Shown here: in pieces, positions 43,530 to 52,918 of the stretch
How positions within the stretch are numbered: the first letter of the stretch is position 1
Layout of the letters: each line of letters opens with the position of its first letter
Source: Anaerolineaceae bacterium
Lineage (GTDB): Bacteria > Chloroflexota > Anaerolineae > Anaerolineales > Anaerolineaceae
NCBI GenBank assembly: GCA_012839565.1
Contig: DUMZ01000008.1
Span: 62,001-126,000, forward strand
Reading direction: 5' to 3'
Length of the DNA stretch: 64,000 bases
Notes under the pieces: generated by a model
What the model was told of the DNA's origin: nothing
The model's database searches: none
The model's input: the letters and a program-made list of their open reading frames with translations, nothing else
Translations under genes and position numbers: made by a program

Positions 43530-44198
43530 ATGATGAAAAACATTACAAAACTGGTCCTTCTAACTTTGACTTTATCCTTGCTTTTGGCTGGGTGTAATTT
43601 GGGAGGGAATCAAACGCAATCAGATGAACTTATCCAAGCGATTGCGGATTATGCTGTAAAACTTACTGTTCAGGCCAGTGAAATTGACTTGCTCAAACAG
43701 GCACTGACCGAAAGCCCGGACGCTTGCCCCACGTGTGTGGTTTGCCCAACAACAACGCCTTGCCCGGTCAACACACCGTGTCCGGTTTGTCCCACTGTGG
43801 CACCTGAACCTACGCCGACCGCGACTAAAGGGATTCCTGTTGGCACAGCGAGTATTTCAGGTAAATTAATTTATCCATCGGATCATATCCCTCCACAACG
43901 GGTTATTGCCTTCGAAGTCAAAACAGGCTATTACTATTGGGTGCGTACAGCTACAGGAAATGCCAGTTACACCATTTCAAACTTGCCAGCGGGTACTTAT
44001 AAGGTTGTTAGCTATAAAATAAGCGAGAGTCCAACTGGGCTTAAGGCCGGTTATACACCTTTCGCGGCATGTAATTTTACTTGCGCGGAGGACCATAGCT
44101 TAATCGAGTTTGAACTAAAAGAAGGTGAACACAAAACGGGCATTGATCCGATTGACTGGTATGCGCCAGAAGATGTAGATTGGCCTGATGAACCATAA
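43530..44198 (+). CDS. Lipoprotein with Cys-Pro-rich linker
   Basis: Lipobox LLAGC; DACPTCVVCPTTTPCPVNTPCPVCPTVAPEPTPTA; C-terminal beta-rich region. Confidence 0.8.
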   Translation: MMKNITKLVLLTLTLSLLLAGCNLGGNQTQSDELIQAIADYAVKLTVQASEIDLLKQALTESPDACPTCVVCPTTTPCPVNTPCPVCPTVAPEPTPTATKGIPVGTASISGKLIYPSDHIPPQRVIAFEVKTGYYYWVRTATGNASYTISNLPAGTYKVVSYKISESPTGLKAGYTPFAACNFTCAEDHSLIEFELKEGEHKTGIDPIDWYAPEDVDWPDEP

Positions 44199-44220
44199 AA
44201 CTAAAATGATTTAAAAAGAA

Positions 44221-46059
44221 ATGAGTTCTAAAAAAACGCTTTTTCTTCAAATTACGCTGATTCTTTTGCTTCTGCTACCGACGCTGACTGCTTGCGAAAA
44301 CGGACAAAGCAAAGCTGAGGACTTTATTGTGTCGGTTCAAATGCCTCAGCGCGGTCTTTCGCAGGGGCAAAACTTTGTGCTGACCCTGACCCTGCAGAAC
44401 AACAGTATAAAGAATAAGGATGTCGAATCGATTATCTTGCCTGCTACGTTTATCAAAGGGGTGAACGCGTTCAACACGCAGCCAGCTATGCCACGTGGCA
44501 TTAATAGCAACGGCGATTGGGTCTTTGAATATGAGCGAACTATCGCGCCCCAAGGCCTTGAACAGGTCGCTTTTTACTTTGAAACCGCGCCAACGGGTCA
44601 TTTTGAAGCGACAGGCGTGGTGAATACGTCCGAGCGTTCCTATGAATTTGCGCTTGGTTTAACAGTGCTCGGCGTTAATCCTGCAGACTGGTCACCAGCC
44701 GCGGCAAAACCCATTTTCGACGATGCTGTTTATGAGCCACCGTACCTAAGTGTCGTCAAAATTGACGCTTTTGCTGAACAAGACGGACAACGAACGCAGG
44801 TCTGGAGCGGTAACGGAGCGATTATCAGTTCAGATGGGCTCATTTTAACCAGCGCTGATGTGGTGCTTTCGGACCGTTATTTTCAGCTCACCGACTTGCT
44901 TGTTTCTTTGACCGTTGATGCCGAAGCCCCACCTGTTCCCAGCTATCGTGCCAGCATCGTGCAGGCTGATGCCAAGCTGGGACTGGCAATCATCAAGCCA
45001 CGCGAAACTCTGGATGGAAAAGCTATCGACTACAGCTTGCTTGACTTGCCCGTCTTAGCGCTGGGCGATTCGCGAGTCCTGGAGCAAGACGCTGAATTAC
45101 GGGTAACAGGTTACCCACAGGCTCCCAACACATCAGAGCTGATGAGCGAAAGAAATTTACGACTCAATGACTTCGGCGCGGAACTTCCCTTTGGCGAAGG
45201 ATCACTCTGGCATGCTGATAGAGCGATTGAAGCCGGCTATCTTGGCGCGCCTGTGCTAAACGAAGCCGGCGAACTGGTGGCTGTGCCGATCCATAAATCG
45301 CCGATCACTTTTGACCCGCGCACAGTAACGTGTGAGCCTGTTGTGGATGACAATCGCGATGGACGGATTGACGCGCTTGACCCCTGCCCGAGAACGAGTC
45401 TGCCGATTGACACCCTGCGACCCATTCACCTGGCTCAGGAAATGATTGACGCTGCCAGGCGGGGCGAGATAAGTATTACGATGGCTAGAATCGCGCAACC
45501 TTTAAGCCATACGCCAGTAAAACTGCTTGACACGGATGATTTTTCAAACAATCGCAATCAATGGAAAATCACCGGGAATGACTTTGGCAAGCAAAAGATT
45601 GAAGATGGTGCCTATCTGATTAAGGTACATAAGCCGATGACACAGCTTTGGTCATCAGTGGGCTATGGCTATGATCAGCCCATGCAAATTGACGTGGAGG
45701 CGCGCGTGACTGCGCCGGTGTATAATAGCGAATTTGGCGTGATTTGTGGCCTGACTGAGACCGAGCGCACCGTTTTCGCGGTGAGTGAGAATGGTTATTT
45801 CGCGATTTGGAAAGTGCAAAATGACGCCATGCATTATTTGCAGGACTGGCGCTACGGAGGTTTTGACGCTGAGCAAACGCTAAATCTTTCAGTGCAATGT
45901 GGGCAGGGCTGGTATCAGTTTGCCGTTAATCAGCGTGTGTTGGCGCAGGGCACGGACCCCGATTTTACGTCTGGACTAACGGGTTTATATGTAGCCAGTT
46001 ATGACAAGGGTGGTTTGACGGTTCATTTCGATAATTTCAGCGTTTCTATCATCGAGTAA
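44221..46059 (+). CDS. Lipoprotein with trypsin-like (apparently inactive) domain and C-terminal LamG/DUF1080-like domain
   Basis: Lipobox TAC; GNGAIISSDGLILTSADVV resembles the HtrA-type core; C-terminal DDFSNNRNQWKITGNDFGKQKIEDGAYLI. Confidence 0.75.
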   Translation: MSSKKTLFLQITLILLLLLPTLTACENGQSKAEDFIVSVQMPQRGLSQGQNFVLTLTLQNNSIKNKDVESIILPATFIKGVNAFNTQPAMPRGINSNGDWVFEYERTIAPQGLEQVAFYFETAPTGHFEATGVVNTSERSYEFALGLTVLGVNPADWSPAAAKPIFDDAVYEPPYLSVVKIDAFAEQDGQRTQVWSGNGAIISSDGLILTSADVVLSDRYFQLTDLLVSLTVDAEAPPVPSYRASIVQADAKLGLAIIKPRETLDGKAIDYSLLDLPVLALGDSRVLEQDAELRVTGYPQAPNTSELMSERNLRLNDFGAELPFGEGSLWHADRAIEAGYLGAPVLNEAGELVAVPIHKSPITFDPRTVTCEPVVDDNRDGRIDALDPCPRTSLPIDTLRPIHLAQEMIDAARRGEISITMARIAQPLSHTPVKLLDTDDFSNNRNQWKITGNDFGKQKIEDGAYLIKVHKPMTQLWSSVGYGYDQPMQIDVEARVTAPVYNSEFGVICGLTETERTVFAVSENGYFAIWKVQNDAMHYLQDWRYGGFDAEQTLNLSVQCGQGWYQFAVNQRVLAQGTDPDFTSGLTGLYVASYDKGGLTVHFDNFSVSIIE

Positions 46060-46064
46060 AAGAA

Positions 46065-46089
46065 AAACCCCCGCTTATCACGGGGGTTT
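46065..46089. terminator. Bidirectional terminator between convergent genes
   Basis: AAACCCCCG-CTTATCA-CGGGGGTTT. Confidence 0.8.
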
Positions 46090-46106
46090 AAGGAGAAAGG
46101 TAATGT

Positions 46107-47906
46107 CTAAAGCGCGATGTAGCGTTCAATCATCGGCTTTAGCGTATCCAGTGAACTCTTCCAGAAGGCTTTATCGCGGATATTGATGCCAAAGCGGGCA
46201 GCCAGGTCGGCAGCGTTGGCTTCGCCGGTGCTTGCCAGGAGCGCTTTGTAATCTTCCAGGAAAGCATCGCCTTTTTCGAGATAAATCGCGTACAAACCTT
46301 TACCAAACAGCGTGCCAAAGGCGTAGGGGAAGTTGTAGAAGGAAAGGTGAGCGCTGTAGTAATGTGGTTTCCAGGTCCAGGCGTATTTGTTCATCACTTC
46401 AGGGTCAATGCCGTCACCGTAAGTATCGCGTTGCGCTTGCAGCATGATTTCTGAGATATCATCAGCTGGGATGGTGCCTTTTTCGCGTCGGATAAAGACT
46501 TCCATCTCAAACAGATAGCGCGACATGATATCCACGATGGTTTGCGCGTCGCTGGCGATTGCGGTTTCAAGCAGTATCAATTCTTCTTCCGGTGATGAAG
46601 GATTTTTTAGCAGGGCGGTGAGAACAATCGTTTCGCACATGATGGATGCGGTTTCGGCGAGCGTCATGGGCGTTCTGGACTGGAAAGGTGTTTTGCCAGC
46701 TTGATAGATGCAATAGTTATGGAAAGCGTGTCCAAGTTCGTGGGCAAGGGTCATGACCTGGTCAAACGAGCCGTCAAAGTTGCTCATGATGCGACTTTCT
46801 TTCACCACGGGTATGCCCATACAGAAAGCGCCACCGCGTTTTCCAGCGCGTTGTTCAGCGTCAATCCAGTTGCTTTCAAAAGCGGTTTGGGCCAGTTTTG
46901 CCAGTTCGGGTGAAAACTTTGCAAAGTTTTCCAAAATGAGTTCTTTGGCTTCAGTAAATGAATAAGTCTTGTTGGCTGAACCAACCGGCGCGAAAAGACT
47001 CCACCAGGGCAGCTTGTCGTGGCCCAGCTTTTTGGCTTTGGCGCGGAAGTAGTCGCGGAACATGGGCAGGGAGTCTTGCATGGCACCCATCATGGCATCC
47101 AGCGTTTCGCGGTCGATACGTGCCATGTCCAGCGCGCTGTGTAGGGCGTCCTGGCGTCCACGTCGGCGGTTGAGCACGTTCACTTCGCCCTTGATGCCGT
47201 TCATACAAGCGGCAAGGGGCTCTTTCATCTCTTCAAAGACTTGCATTTCCAGCTTGTAAGCGCGTTCGCGGGTGTCGGCGTCGGGGTGACTGCGCAGGTT
47301 GATGAGTGCGGGCAAAGGCAGGGTCTGCATTTTGCCATCCAGTTCAAATTCAACACTCTTTTGTGAGGTCAACACGCCTTGCAAATTGTCCCAGGCACTG
47401 CTGGCAGAAAGGCTGAGTTCGTTGGCCAGTTCTTCTTCGGCTTCGCTCATCATATAGCGGCTTTGTTCAGCTTCTTCAAGCAAGGCAAAGCTGTGTTCAT
47501 GCGCCGAGCCAGGATATTGCAAGGCTTTGGGCAGACGGTCGCCCAGTTTGCCCAGCCAGGCGGAGATGCGGTTGCTCAGATTGCCGAGTGGCAGCATCTC
47601 GATTTGGACCTTGGAGTATAACTGCTCGGCTGTTTTGTTGAACGAGTCAACGCTAAGCGTCGCGCCCAAAAAAGCGCCTATTTTATTGCCAACAAGGCTA
47701 ACTGTGTTGCGGGTATCAACAATTTGGTTAAGCAACTGGCTTAGGGCTTCATCGCTGATATCAGAACTTAAAGCGGGTTCAAGCTTGGTTTCGTAAATTG
47801 CGGTGAGCTCCGCAGCAATAGTTTTGATGTAATTAATGTCTTCAACGAGTTGTGGGTCGTCAAGACCAGTATAAATGTTAGAAAGATCCCATCGGGTTGG
47901 TGTCAT
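46107..47906 (-). CDS. pepF: Oligoendopeptidase F (M3 family)
   Basis: TLAHELGHAFHNYCIYQAGKTPFQSRTPMTLAETASIMCE; 599 aa. Confidence 0.94.
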   Translation of the reverse strand: MTPTRWDLSNIYTGLDDPQLVEDINYIKTIAAELTAIYETKLEPALSSDISDEALSQLLNQIVDTRNTVSLVGNKIGAFLGATLSVDSFNKTAEQLYSKVQIEMLPLGNLSNRISAWLGKLGDRLPKALQYPGSAHEHSFALLEEAEQSRYMMSEAEEELANELSLSASSAWDNLQGVLTSQKSVEFELDGKMQTLPLPALINLRSHPDADTRERAYKLEMQVFEEMKEPLAACMNGIKGEVNVLNRRRGRQDALHSALDMARIDRETLDAMMGAMQDSLPMFRDYFRAKAKKLGHDKLPWWSLFAPVGSANKTYSFTEAKELILENFAKFSPELAKLAQTAFESNWIDAEQRAGKRGGAFCMGIPVVKESRIMSNFDGSFDQVMTLAHELGHAFHNYCIYQAGKTPFQSRTPMTLAETASIMCETIVLTALLKNPSSPEEELILLETAIASDAQTIVDIMSRYLFEMEVFIRREKGTIPADDISEIMLQAQRDTYGDGIDPEVMNKYAWTWKPHYYSAHLSFYNFPYAFGTLFGKGLYAIYLEKGDAFLEDYKALLASTGEANAADLAARFGINIRDKAFWKSSLDTLKPMIERYIAL

Positions 47907-48005
47907 AGTCTGCTCCTGTTCGTGTTAGATAATTGTATTATACCGTGTTCTTTAGAGATAACTTGCCTGCTGTGCAAAATCAGCTTAAAAACGGTGGGTA
48001 AAAAA

Positions 48006-48037
48006 CACCGCTCCTGTCTCTAAAGACAGGAGCGGTG
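48006..48037 (-). terminator. Intrinsic terminator for the 48070..48759 gene
   Basis: CACCGCTCCTGTCT-CTAA-AGACAGGAGCGGTG with a T-run on the minus strand. Confidence 0.85.
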
Positions 48038-48069
48038 GATCTTGCATCAAGTTTTGTTCAAGGCAAATC

Positions 48070-48759
48070 TTATCTGCGGCGTCTGCCACTGATCAAAGAC
48101 ACATAATAGAGCAATTGCAGAACTGAGGTCACCAAGCCAGCCACGTAAGTCCAGGCCGCGGCATTGAGCACCTTATTGACGCCTTTGCGTTCTTCATCGC
48201 TGGTCATCAGCTGGCTTTCTTCAAGCATGACTTTGGCGCGTTTTGACGCGTCCAGTTCAATGGGCAAAGTAACCAGTGAGAATACGGTCGTGCTGGCAAA
48301 CAAGATAATACCGATAGTCGCCAGTCCGAGCAAGTTCAGCACCAGTCCGATGATAACCAAAATCATGCCAACGTTGGAGCCGATATTGACAACGGGCACG
48401 AGTACACGGCGTAGTTTCATCGGACCATAATTGTCGCGGTCTTGCGCGGCGTGTCCGAGTTCATGCGCGGTAATTGCCATGGCTGCCACAGAGGGCACAG
48501 CACCAACGTTTTGTGAGAGTGCCAGGGTTTTACTCCTGGGATCGTAATGGTCGCTGAGTGTGCCTTGCGTTTGCGTAAAGCTTATTTCATCAAGATTGTA
48601 ACGGGATTTGAGATAGTCGGCGACCTGGAGACCGGTCAGGTTACGTGTGTTGCGCACCTGGCTCCATTTCTTGTAGGCTGAATTTACCGCGATACTGGCA
48701 ATTATCGACAGTACCAGGCCTGGCAAAATAAAGATAAAGTAAGTTGGACTAAAAGGCAT
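48070..48759 (-). CDS. Zinc metallopeptidase, YugP family
   Basis: AAMAITAHELGHAAQDRDNYGPMKLR; TM segments. Confidence 0.92.
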   Translation of the reverse strand: MPFSPTYFIFILPGLVLSIIASIAVNSAYKKWSQVRNTRNLTGLQVADYLKSRYNLDEISFTQTQGTLSDHYDPRSKTLALSQNVGAVPSVAAMAITAHELGHAAQDRDNYGPMKLRRVLVPVVNIGSNVGMILVIIGLVLNLLGLATIGIILFASTTVFSLVTLPIELDASKRAKVMLEESQLMTSDEERKGVNKVLNAAAWTYVAGLVTSVLQLLYYVSLISGRRRR

Positions 48760-48785
48760 CTTGGTTTATCCTTTCAAAGCGGGCT

Positions 48786-50153
48786 TTATTTATTGAAGTA
48801 TTCAATGGCAGCATCGCGTTGCGGGTCAATGCCGGCTTCAAAGTCAGCTTCGGTGTAGGGCACTTCAATATCAGGAGTGAGACCTATTTCAGCAATCTGA
48901 TTTCCATCAGGGGTCAACCAACGCGCGATGGTAATGCGCACGCCACCCTGGTTATCAGAAAGGTCTATCCAGCTTTGTACCGAGCCTTTACCATAGCTCA
49001 CTTCGCCGATGAGTTTCGCGCGGCCGTGGTCTTGCAGCGCGCCGGCAACGATTTCGGAAGCGGAAGCAGAGCCACCGTTAATTAAAACCACCATGGGAAT
49101 GTTGGGGGCAATAGCGTCACCTTCAGCCCGGTAGGTATCGCGGGTGCCATCGCCATATTCTTCGTAAAGGATAACGCCATCCTCGATAAACATGGCGGAA
49201 ATATCAATGGCAGCATAAAGATAACCACCGCCGTTATCGCGCAGGTCAAAGATGAGTCCCTTGGGATTTTGTGCCATGAGCTCATTCAACGCGTTTGAAA
49301 CTTGCTCTACGGCTTTATCGTTGAAGGTGTATAGCGCGATGTAGGCAATATCGTTTTCAAGCATTTCGTAATCAACGACTGGTATTTCTATTACCCGGCG
49401 TGTAATACTAACATCAAAGATTTCATCACCACGGCGAATGGTTAATACAACCACTTCACCCGCGGGGCCAAGAATCGATTGCAGAACGATATCGCCGGCG
49501 GTTCCGGTTACATCTTCGCCATTTACAGCGATGATGATATCTTTGGGCTTGAGTCCGGCTTCTTCAGCGGGGGAGCCTTTCATGGGGGAAACGATTTCAA
49601 CATACTCTCCGGAAGTGTTCACCCAGGCGCCGATGCCTGTGTAAGAGCCTTCCATTTCGGCGTTGGCTTGTTCATAAGTGTGGGGGTCCATGTAGGATGT
49701 GTGTTTGTCGCCGGTTGCAGCTAACATACCCTGAATGGCACCACGCATCAGTTCAACATCGTCCAGGGGCTGATCCACGTAGTATCTGTGCAGATAATTC
49801 CAGCTTTCCCAGAAAGGCTTAAAGAGCGTTTGTAACTCGCGTGGGGTTGACGAGCTGACGTACTCAGAACACTTGCCAGCATCCGCGCCAAATTGAATGG
49901 CGGGGCAGGGGTCGCATTCGAGTCCTTCAGTTACACCATCACCATCAGGACAAAGGCAGGCAGGACACGGGTCAGAAACACCAACAGTATTGCCAAGTTT
50001 GTCGTAACCCAAGGCGATGCGGATGGGATTGAATTTCACAAGGCTGGCCGTGGCTACGCCAGCACCATAGGATGTGACAACGATGAGCACAATTAAGATT
50101 ACTGTTAATATTGTGCGATTTGATTTGTTTTGCATGCATACCTCCAAAGTCAA
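48786..50153 (-). CDS. S41 family C-terminal processing peptidase (CtpA/Prc-like) with PDZ domain
   Basis: KPKDIIIAVNGEDVTG (PDZ); DLRDNGGG; NGGSASASEIVAGALQDHGRAKLIGEVSYGKGSVQ. Confidence 0.95.
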   Translation of the reverse strand: MTLEVCMQNKSNRTILTVILIVLIVVTSYGAGVATASLVKFNPIRIALGYDKLGNTVGVSDPCPACLCPDGDGVTEGLECDPCPAIQFGADAGKCSEYVSSSTPRELQTLFKPFWESWNYLHRYYVDQPLDDVELMRGAIQGMLAATGDKHTSYMDPHTYEQANAEMEGSYTGIGAWVNTSGEYVEIVSPMKGSPAEEAGLKPKDIIIAVNGEDVTGTAGDIVLQSILGPAGEVVVLTIRRGDEIFDVSITRRVIEIPVVDYEMLENDIAYIALYTFNDKAVEQVSNALNELMAQNPKGLIFDLRDNGGGYLYAAIDISAMFIEDGVILYEEYGDGTRDTYRAEGDAIAPNIPMVVLINGGSASASEIVAGALQDHGRAKLIGEVSYGKGSVQSWIDLSDNQGGVRITIARWLTPDGNQIAEIGLTPDIEVPYTEADFEAGIDPQRDAAIEYFNK

Positions 50154-50285
50154 CTTGCCTGAGCAAGTCGCTCATATACAGACCTTAAGAATACCATACT
50201 CGGACTGTTTTCACCGCTGGCTTTAGCGGATTAAACGGAAATTATACAAAAATTAAACACATCAGGTGTAACAAAAGAGATGAAT

Positions 50286-50942
50286 TTAATAAGGTGTTTT
50301 GTTCAAATATTCGGGCAAGTGGATGAGATGACTGATGTACGGATGGTCGCCATCGGGTTCGGGCTTAACCTGGAGGGTATGAATACCTAACTGACGGGCG
50401 GTGTCCAAATTGATGCTGCGGTCATCGAGAAACAGGCAATGTTCCGGCTTGGGGTTACCGATCAGATTTAGCGCGATTTGGTAGCTTTCCTTTTCTGGCT
50501 TACAATAAGGCGCGGTGGCAACGACGTCGATAATGTCCACAAACAAGTCGCGCAGGTTCATCAGTCCCAAAACATTTTCCGCGTGGGCGACACTGGCATT
50601 GGTGTAAATCCATTTGGGCTGGGGCAGACTTTCGAGCGCTTTGCGCAGGGCGGGATCTGGTGCCATATAATCCGAAAGGTCCACGGAATGTACCCAGTTG
50701 AGATAGTCGTGCATATCAACACCCCGTTCAACCTGCAAGCCTCGCAAGGTCGTGCCGTATTGCACAAAAAGGCGGTGTTGCAGTTCAGCCGTTTCTTCAA
50801 GGGGAACCCCTAAAACTTCGTGTATATAGCTTTGAATGCGTTCCATAAACAGGGGCCAAATGTTGAGCGAACTGGGATAAACGGTGTCGTCAAGGTCAAT
50901 AAGCAGGATAGAAATTTGGTTCATCATGTGCGGTCTAACCAC
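50286..50942 (-). CDS. HAD-superfamily pyrimidine 5'-nucleotidase-like hydrolase
   Basis: LLIDLDDTVYPSSLNIW...WIYTNASVAHAENVL...FLDDRSINLDTARQLGI. Confidence 0.9.
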   Translation of the reverse strand: MVRPHMMNQISILLIDLDDTVYPSSLNIWPLFMERIQSYIHEVLGVPLEETAELQHRLFVQYGTTLRGLQVERGVDMHDYLNWVHSVDLSDYMAPDPALRKALESLPQPKWIYTNASVAHAENVLGLMNLRDLFVDIIDVVATAPYCKPEKESYQIALNLIGNPKPEHCLFLDDRSINLDTARQLGIHTLQVKPEPDGDHPYISHLIHLPEYLNKTPY

Positions 50943-51517
50943 CTGTTCATATTTTGGGGCGGGGTGAATTCATCCAGTTTTTGCAGAAGGTCGATGGGCG
51001 TATCGGCGACGATAAAAAGCCCGCGGTGTTCCGGATAGATGTAACCCAGGGCGATGCTGTGTTCGACCATGCGCACGAAGGGATCAAAATAGCCTTCAAT
51101 ATTGAGCAGACCAACTGGTTTGGTGTGCAATCCGATTTGTGCCCAGGTGAGCGCTTCAACGGTTTCGTAATAGGTTCCGTATCCGCCCGGCAAGGCGATG
51201 ATGCCATCAGCCAGTTCGAGCATACGCTTTTGGCGGGTTTGGATATCCCTGACCGTTTCAAGTTTGGTCAAAGTGGCATGGATGAGATGTTCAAGGTTGA
51301 GCGCGTCGTTTACCACTCCTATGACCTCACCGTAGTTTTCGAGTACGCCATTGGCCACCGCGCCCATCAGTCCGGTTGAACCAGCGCCATAGATTAAAGT
51401 GCGGTTTTGCCTGGCGAGAGCTTCGCCAAGTTGCCAGGCGATTTGCATGTGGGTTTCGGGTAAACCATCTGCTGAGCCGGCAAAGACAGTGATGTTTTTA
51501 CGAAAGGTGGTTTTCAT
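50924..51517 (-). CDS. LOG-family TIGR00730 Rossmann fold protein
   Basis: IYGAGSTGLMGAVANGVLENYGEVIGV, RKRMLELADGIIALPGGYGTYYETVEALTWAQIG variant. Confidence 0.93.
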   Translation of the reverse strand: MKTTFRKNITVFAGSADGLPETHMQIAWQLGEALARQNRTLIYGAGSTGLMGAVANGVLENYGEVIGVVNDALNLEHLIHATLTKLETVRDIQTRQKRMLELADGIIALPGGYGTYYETVEALTWAQIGLHTKPVGLLNIEGYFDPFVRMVEHSIALGYIYPEHRGLFIVADTPIDLLQKLDEFTPPQNMNRWLDRT

Positions 51518-51533
51518 ACTGTTCTATTGTAGC

Positions 51534-52748
51534 CTATAAACTCTCTGTCTCCAGCAAGAATGTCAAAATGTGCATATGTTTTATGCCTTGTGTGCTGCGA
51601 TTGATCGGATCCATTGAGATGATATATTTCGGGTAGTTGTCTTTTATGTCCAGCAGGGGCGATATCTCGCGATTGAAGGTAGCTTCATCGTTCATGATAT
51701 AGCTAACTTGAACATAAAACTTTTTATCAGCTTTTTCCGCGACGAAATCAACTTCCTTTTCGCCAATTCTACCAACAGTTACATCAAAACCCCGTCTTAA
51801 TAGTTCCATAAAAACAATGTTTTCTAGAATGAGATGGATATCCCTAAAGTTTTCGCCATAAACCGCCTGACGTATGCCATGATCAGCAAGGTAATATTTT
51901 TCATCTATTTGCAGAATGCGCTTACCGCGTAAATCCTGTCGTTTTGCAGGATAAAACAAGCAAGCGTCCACAGTGGCTTTAATGTAGTTAATGACCGTTT
52001 CGGGCGCGACCGCGCGATATTCATTTTTTAAGTAGGCTGAAATGCTGCGGGCTGAAAATGGATTGCCGATGTTTGACATCAAAAACAGAATAACCCGTTG
52101 TAACAGGTCAACATCGCGGATATTGTGTCGGCTAACAATGTCCTTAACCACAACTGACGCGTAAAGATCTTTTAAATATTGTTTTGAAGGTTCCACGTCA
52201 AAGTCGAGATGATGCAAAAACGGCATTCCGCCAAGATTGATGTACAAATTAAAGGCGGCGTCTTTATCCAGCTTTAATGGTGTCAGTTCAAGTAATTGTT
52301 TGAACTCTAGAAATGAGAAGGGATAAATTTGAAATTCCACATATCGGCCAGCCAGGTAAGTTGCCAGTTCTCCGGATAGGAGCGAACTGTTGGAGCCGGT
52401 GATGTAAATATCGGAATCAAAGTCAACACGCAAGCTGTTAACGGCCCGTTCCCAATTTTGGACTTCCTGAATTTCATCCAGGAAAATGTAAACTTTTTTA
52501 TTGCGATCAAACGGTTGATTTTGAAGTTCGTGGATTAAGTCCTGATCGTCGCGGATATGCATGGCTTTTGCGGATTCAAAGTTGAGCGTGAAGATTTGAG
52601 AGGGCACAATACCTTGCATGATAAGGCGGTCCTGGATTTGTTCAAGCAAAACAGACTTTCCGCTTCTGCGCAATCCAGTAAGCACTTTTATAATCAGTTT
52701 GTCAATAAATGGGTCGATTTTTTTTAGATAGTTTTCTCGGATAATCAT
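51534..52748 (-). CDS. AAA ATPase with DUF4143-type C-terminal domain
   Basis: Walker A LTGLRRSGKSV, Walker B YIFLDEIQEVQNW, wHTH-like NPFSARSISAYLKNEYRAVAPETVINYIKA, C-terminal EKEVDFVAEKADKKFYVQVSY. Confidence 0.9.
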   Translation of the reverse strand: MIIRENYLKKIDPFIDKLIIKVLTGLRRSGKSVLLEQIQDRLIMQGIVPSQIFTLNFESAKAMHIRDDQDLIHELQNQPFDRNKKVYIFLDEIQEVQNWERAVNSLRVDFDSDIYITGSNSSLLSGELATYLAGRYVEFQIYPFSFLEFKQLLELTPLKLDKDAAFNLYINLGGMPFLHHLDFDVEPSKQYLKDLYASVVVKDIVSRHNIRDVDLLQRVILFLMSNIGNPFSARSISAYLKNEYRAVAPETVINYIKATVDACLFYPAKRQDLRGKRILQIDEKYYLADHGIRQAVYGENFRDIHLILENIVFMELLRRGFDVTVGRIGEKEVDFVAEKADKKFYVQVSYIMNDEATFNREISPLLDIKDNYPKYIISMDPINRSTQGIKHMHILTFLLETESL

Positions 52749-52763
52749 GACACACCTCGCTTG

Positions 52764-52859
52764 TGTCAGTTATAACTGACAAAATGAAAAAAATCAAGAA
52801 AGTGTCAGATATAACTGACAAAAAGCAGGAAATAAGAAATCTGTCAGTTATATCTGACA
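52764..52859. promoter_or_regulatory. Three palindromic operators at exact 39-bp spacing, upstream of the ATPase at 51534..52748
   Basis: TGTCAGTTATAACTGACA (52764), TGTCAGATATAACTGACA (52803), TGTCAGTTATATCTGACA (52842); minus-strand promoter TTGATT-N17-TATAAC with its -10 in the proximal palindrome. Confidence 0.85.
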
Positions 52860-52918
52860 GATTTCGCATGTTTGCACTCTAACAAGGCTGGTTTTAAACT
52901 TTAAATGCCCCACTGACC

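Noticed and set aside
42464-47796. Numerous overlapping ORFs antisense to xseA, pepF and others
   Set aside because: They overlap strongly supported genes and show no recognisable domains.
52764-52859. Three palindromes at 39-bp spacing as a mini CRISPR array
   Set aside because: Repeats are short perfect/near-perfect palindromes, spacers are A-rich and similar, and the cluster overlaps a promoter; operators fit better.
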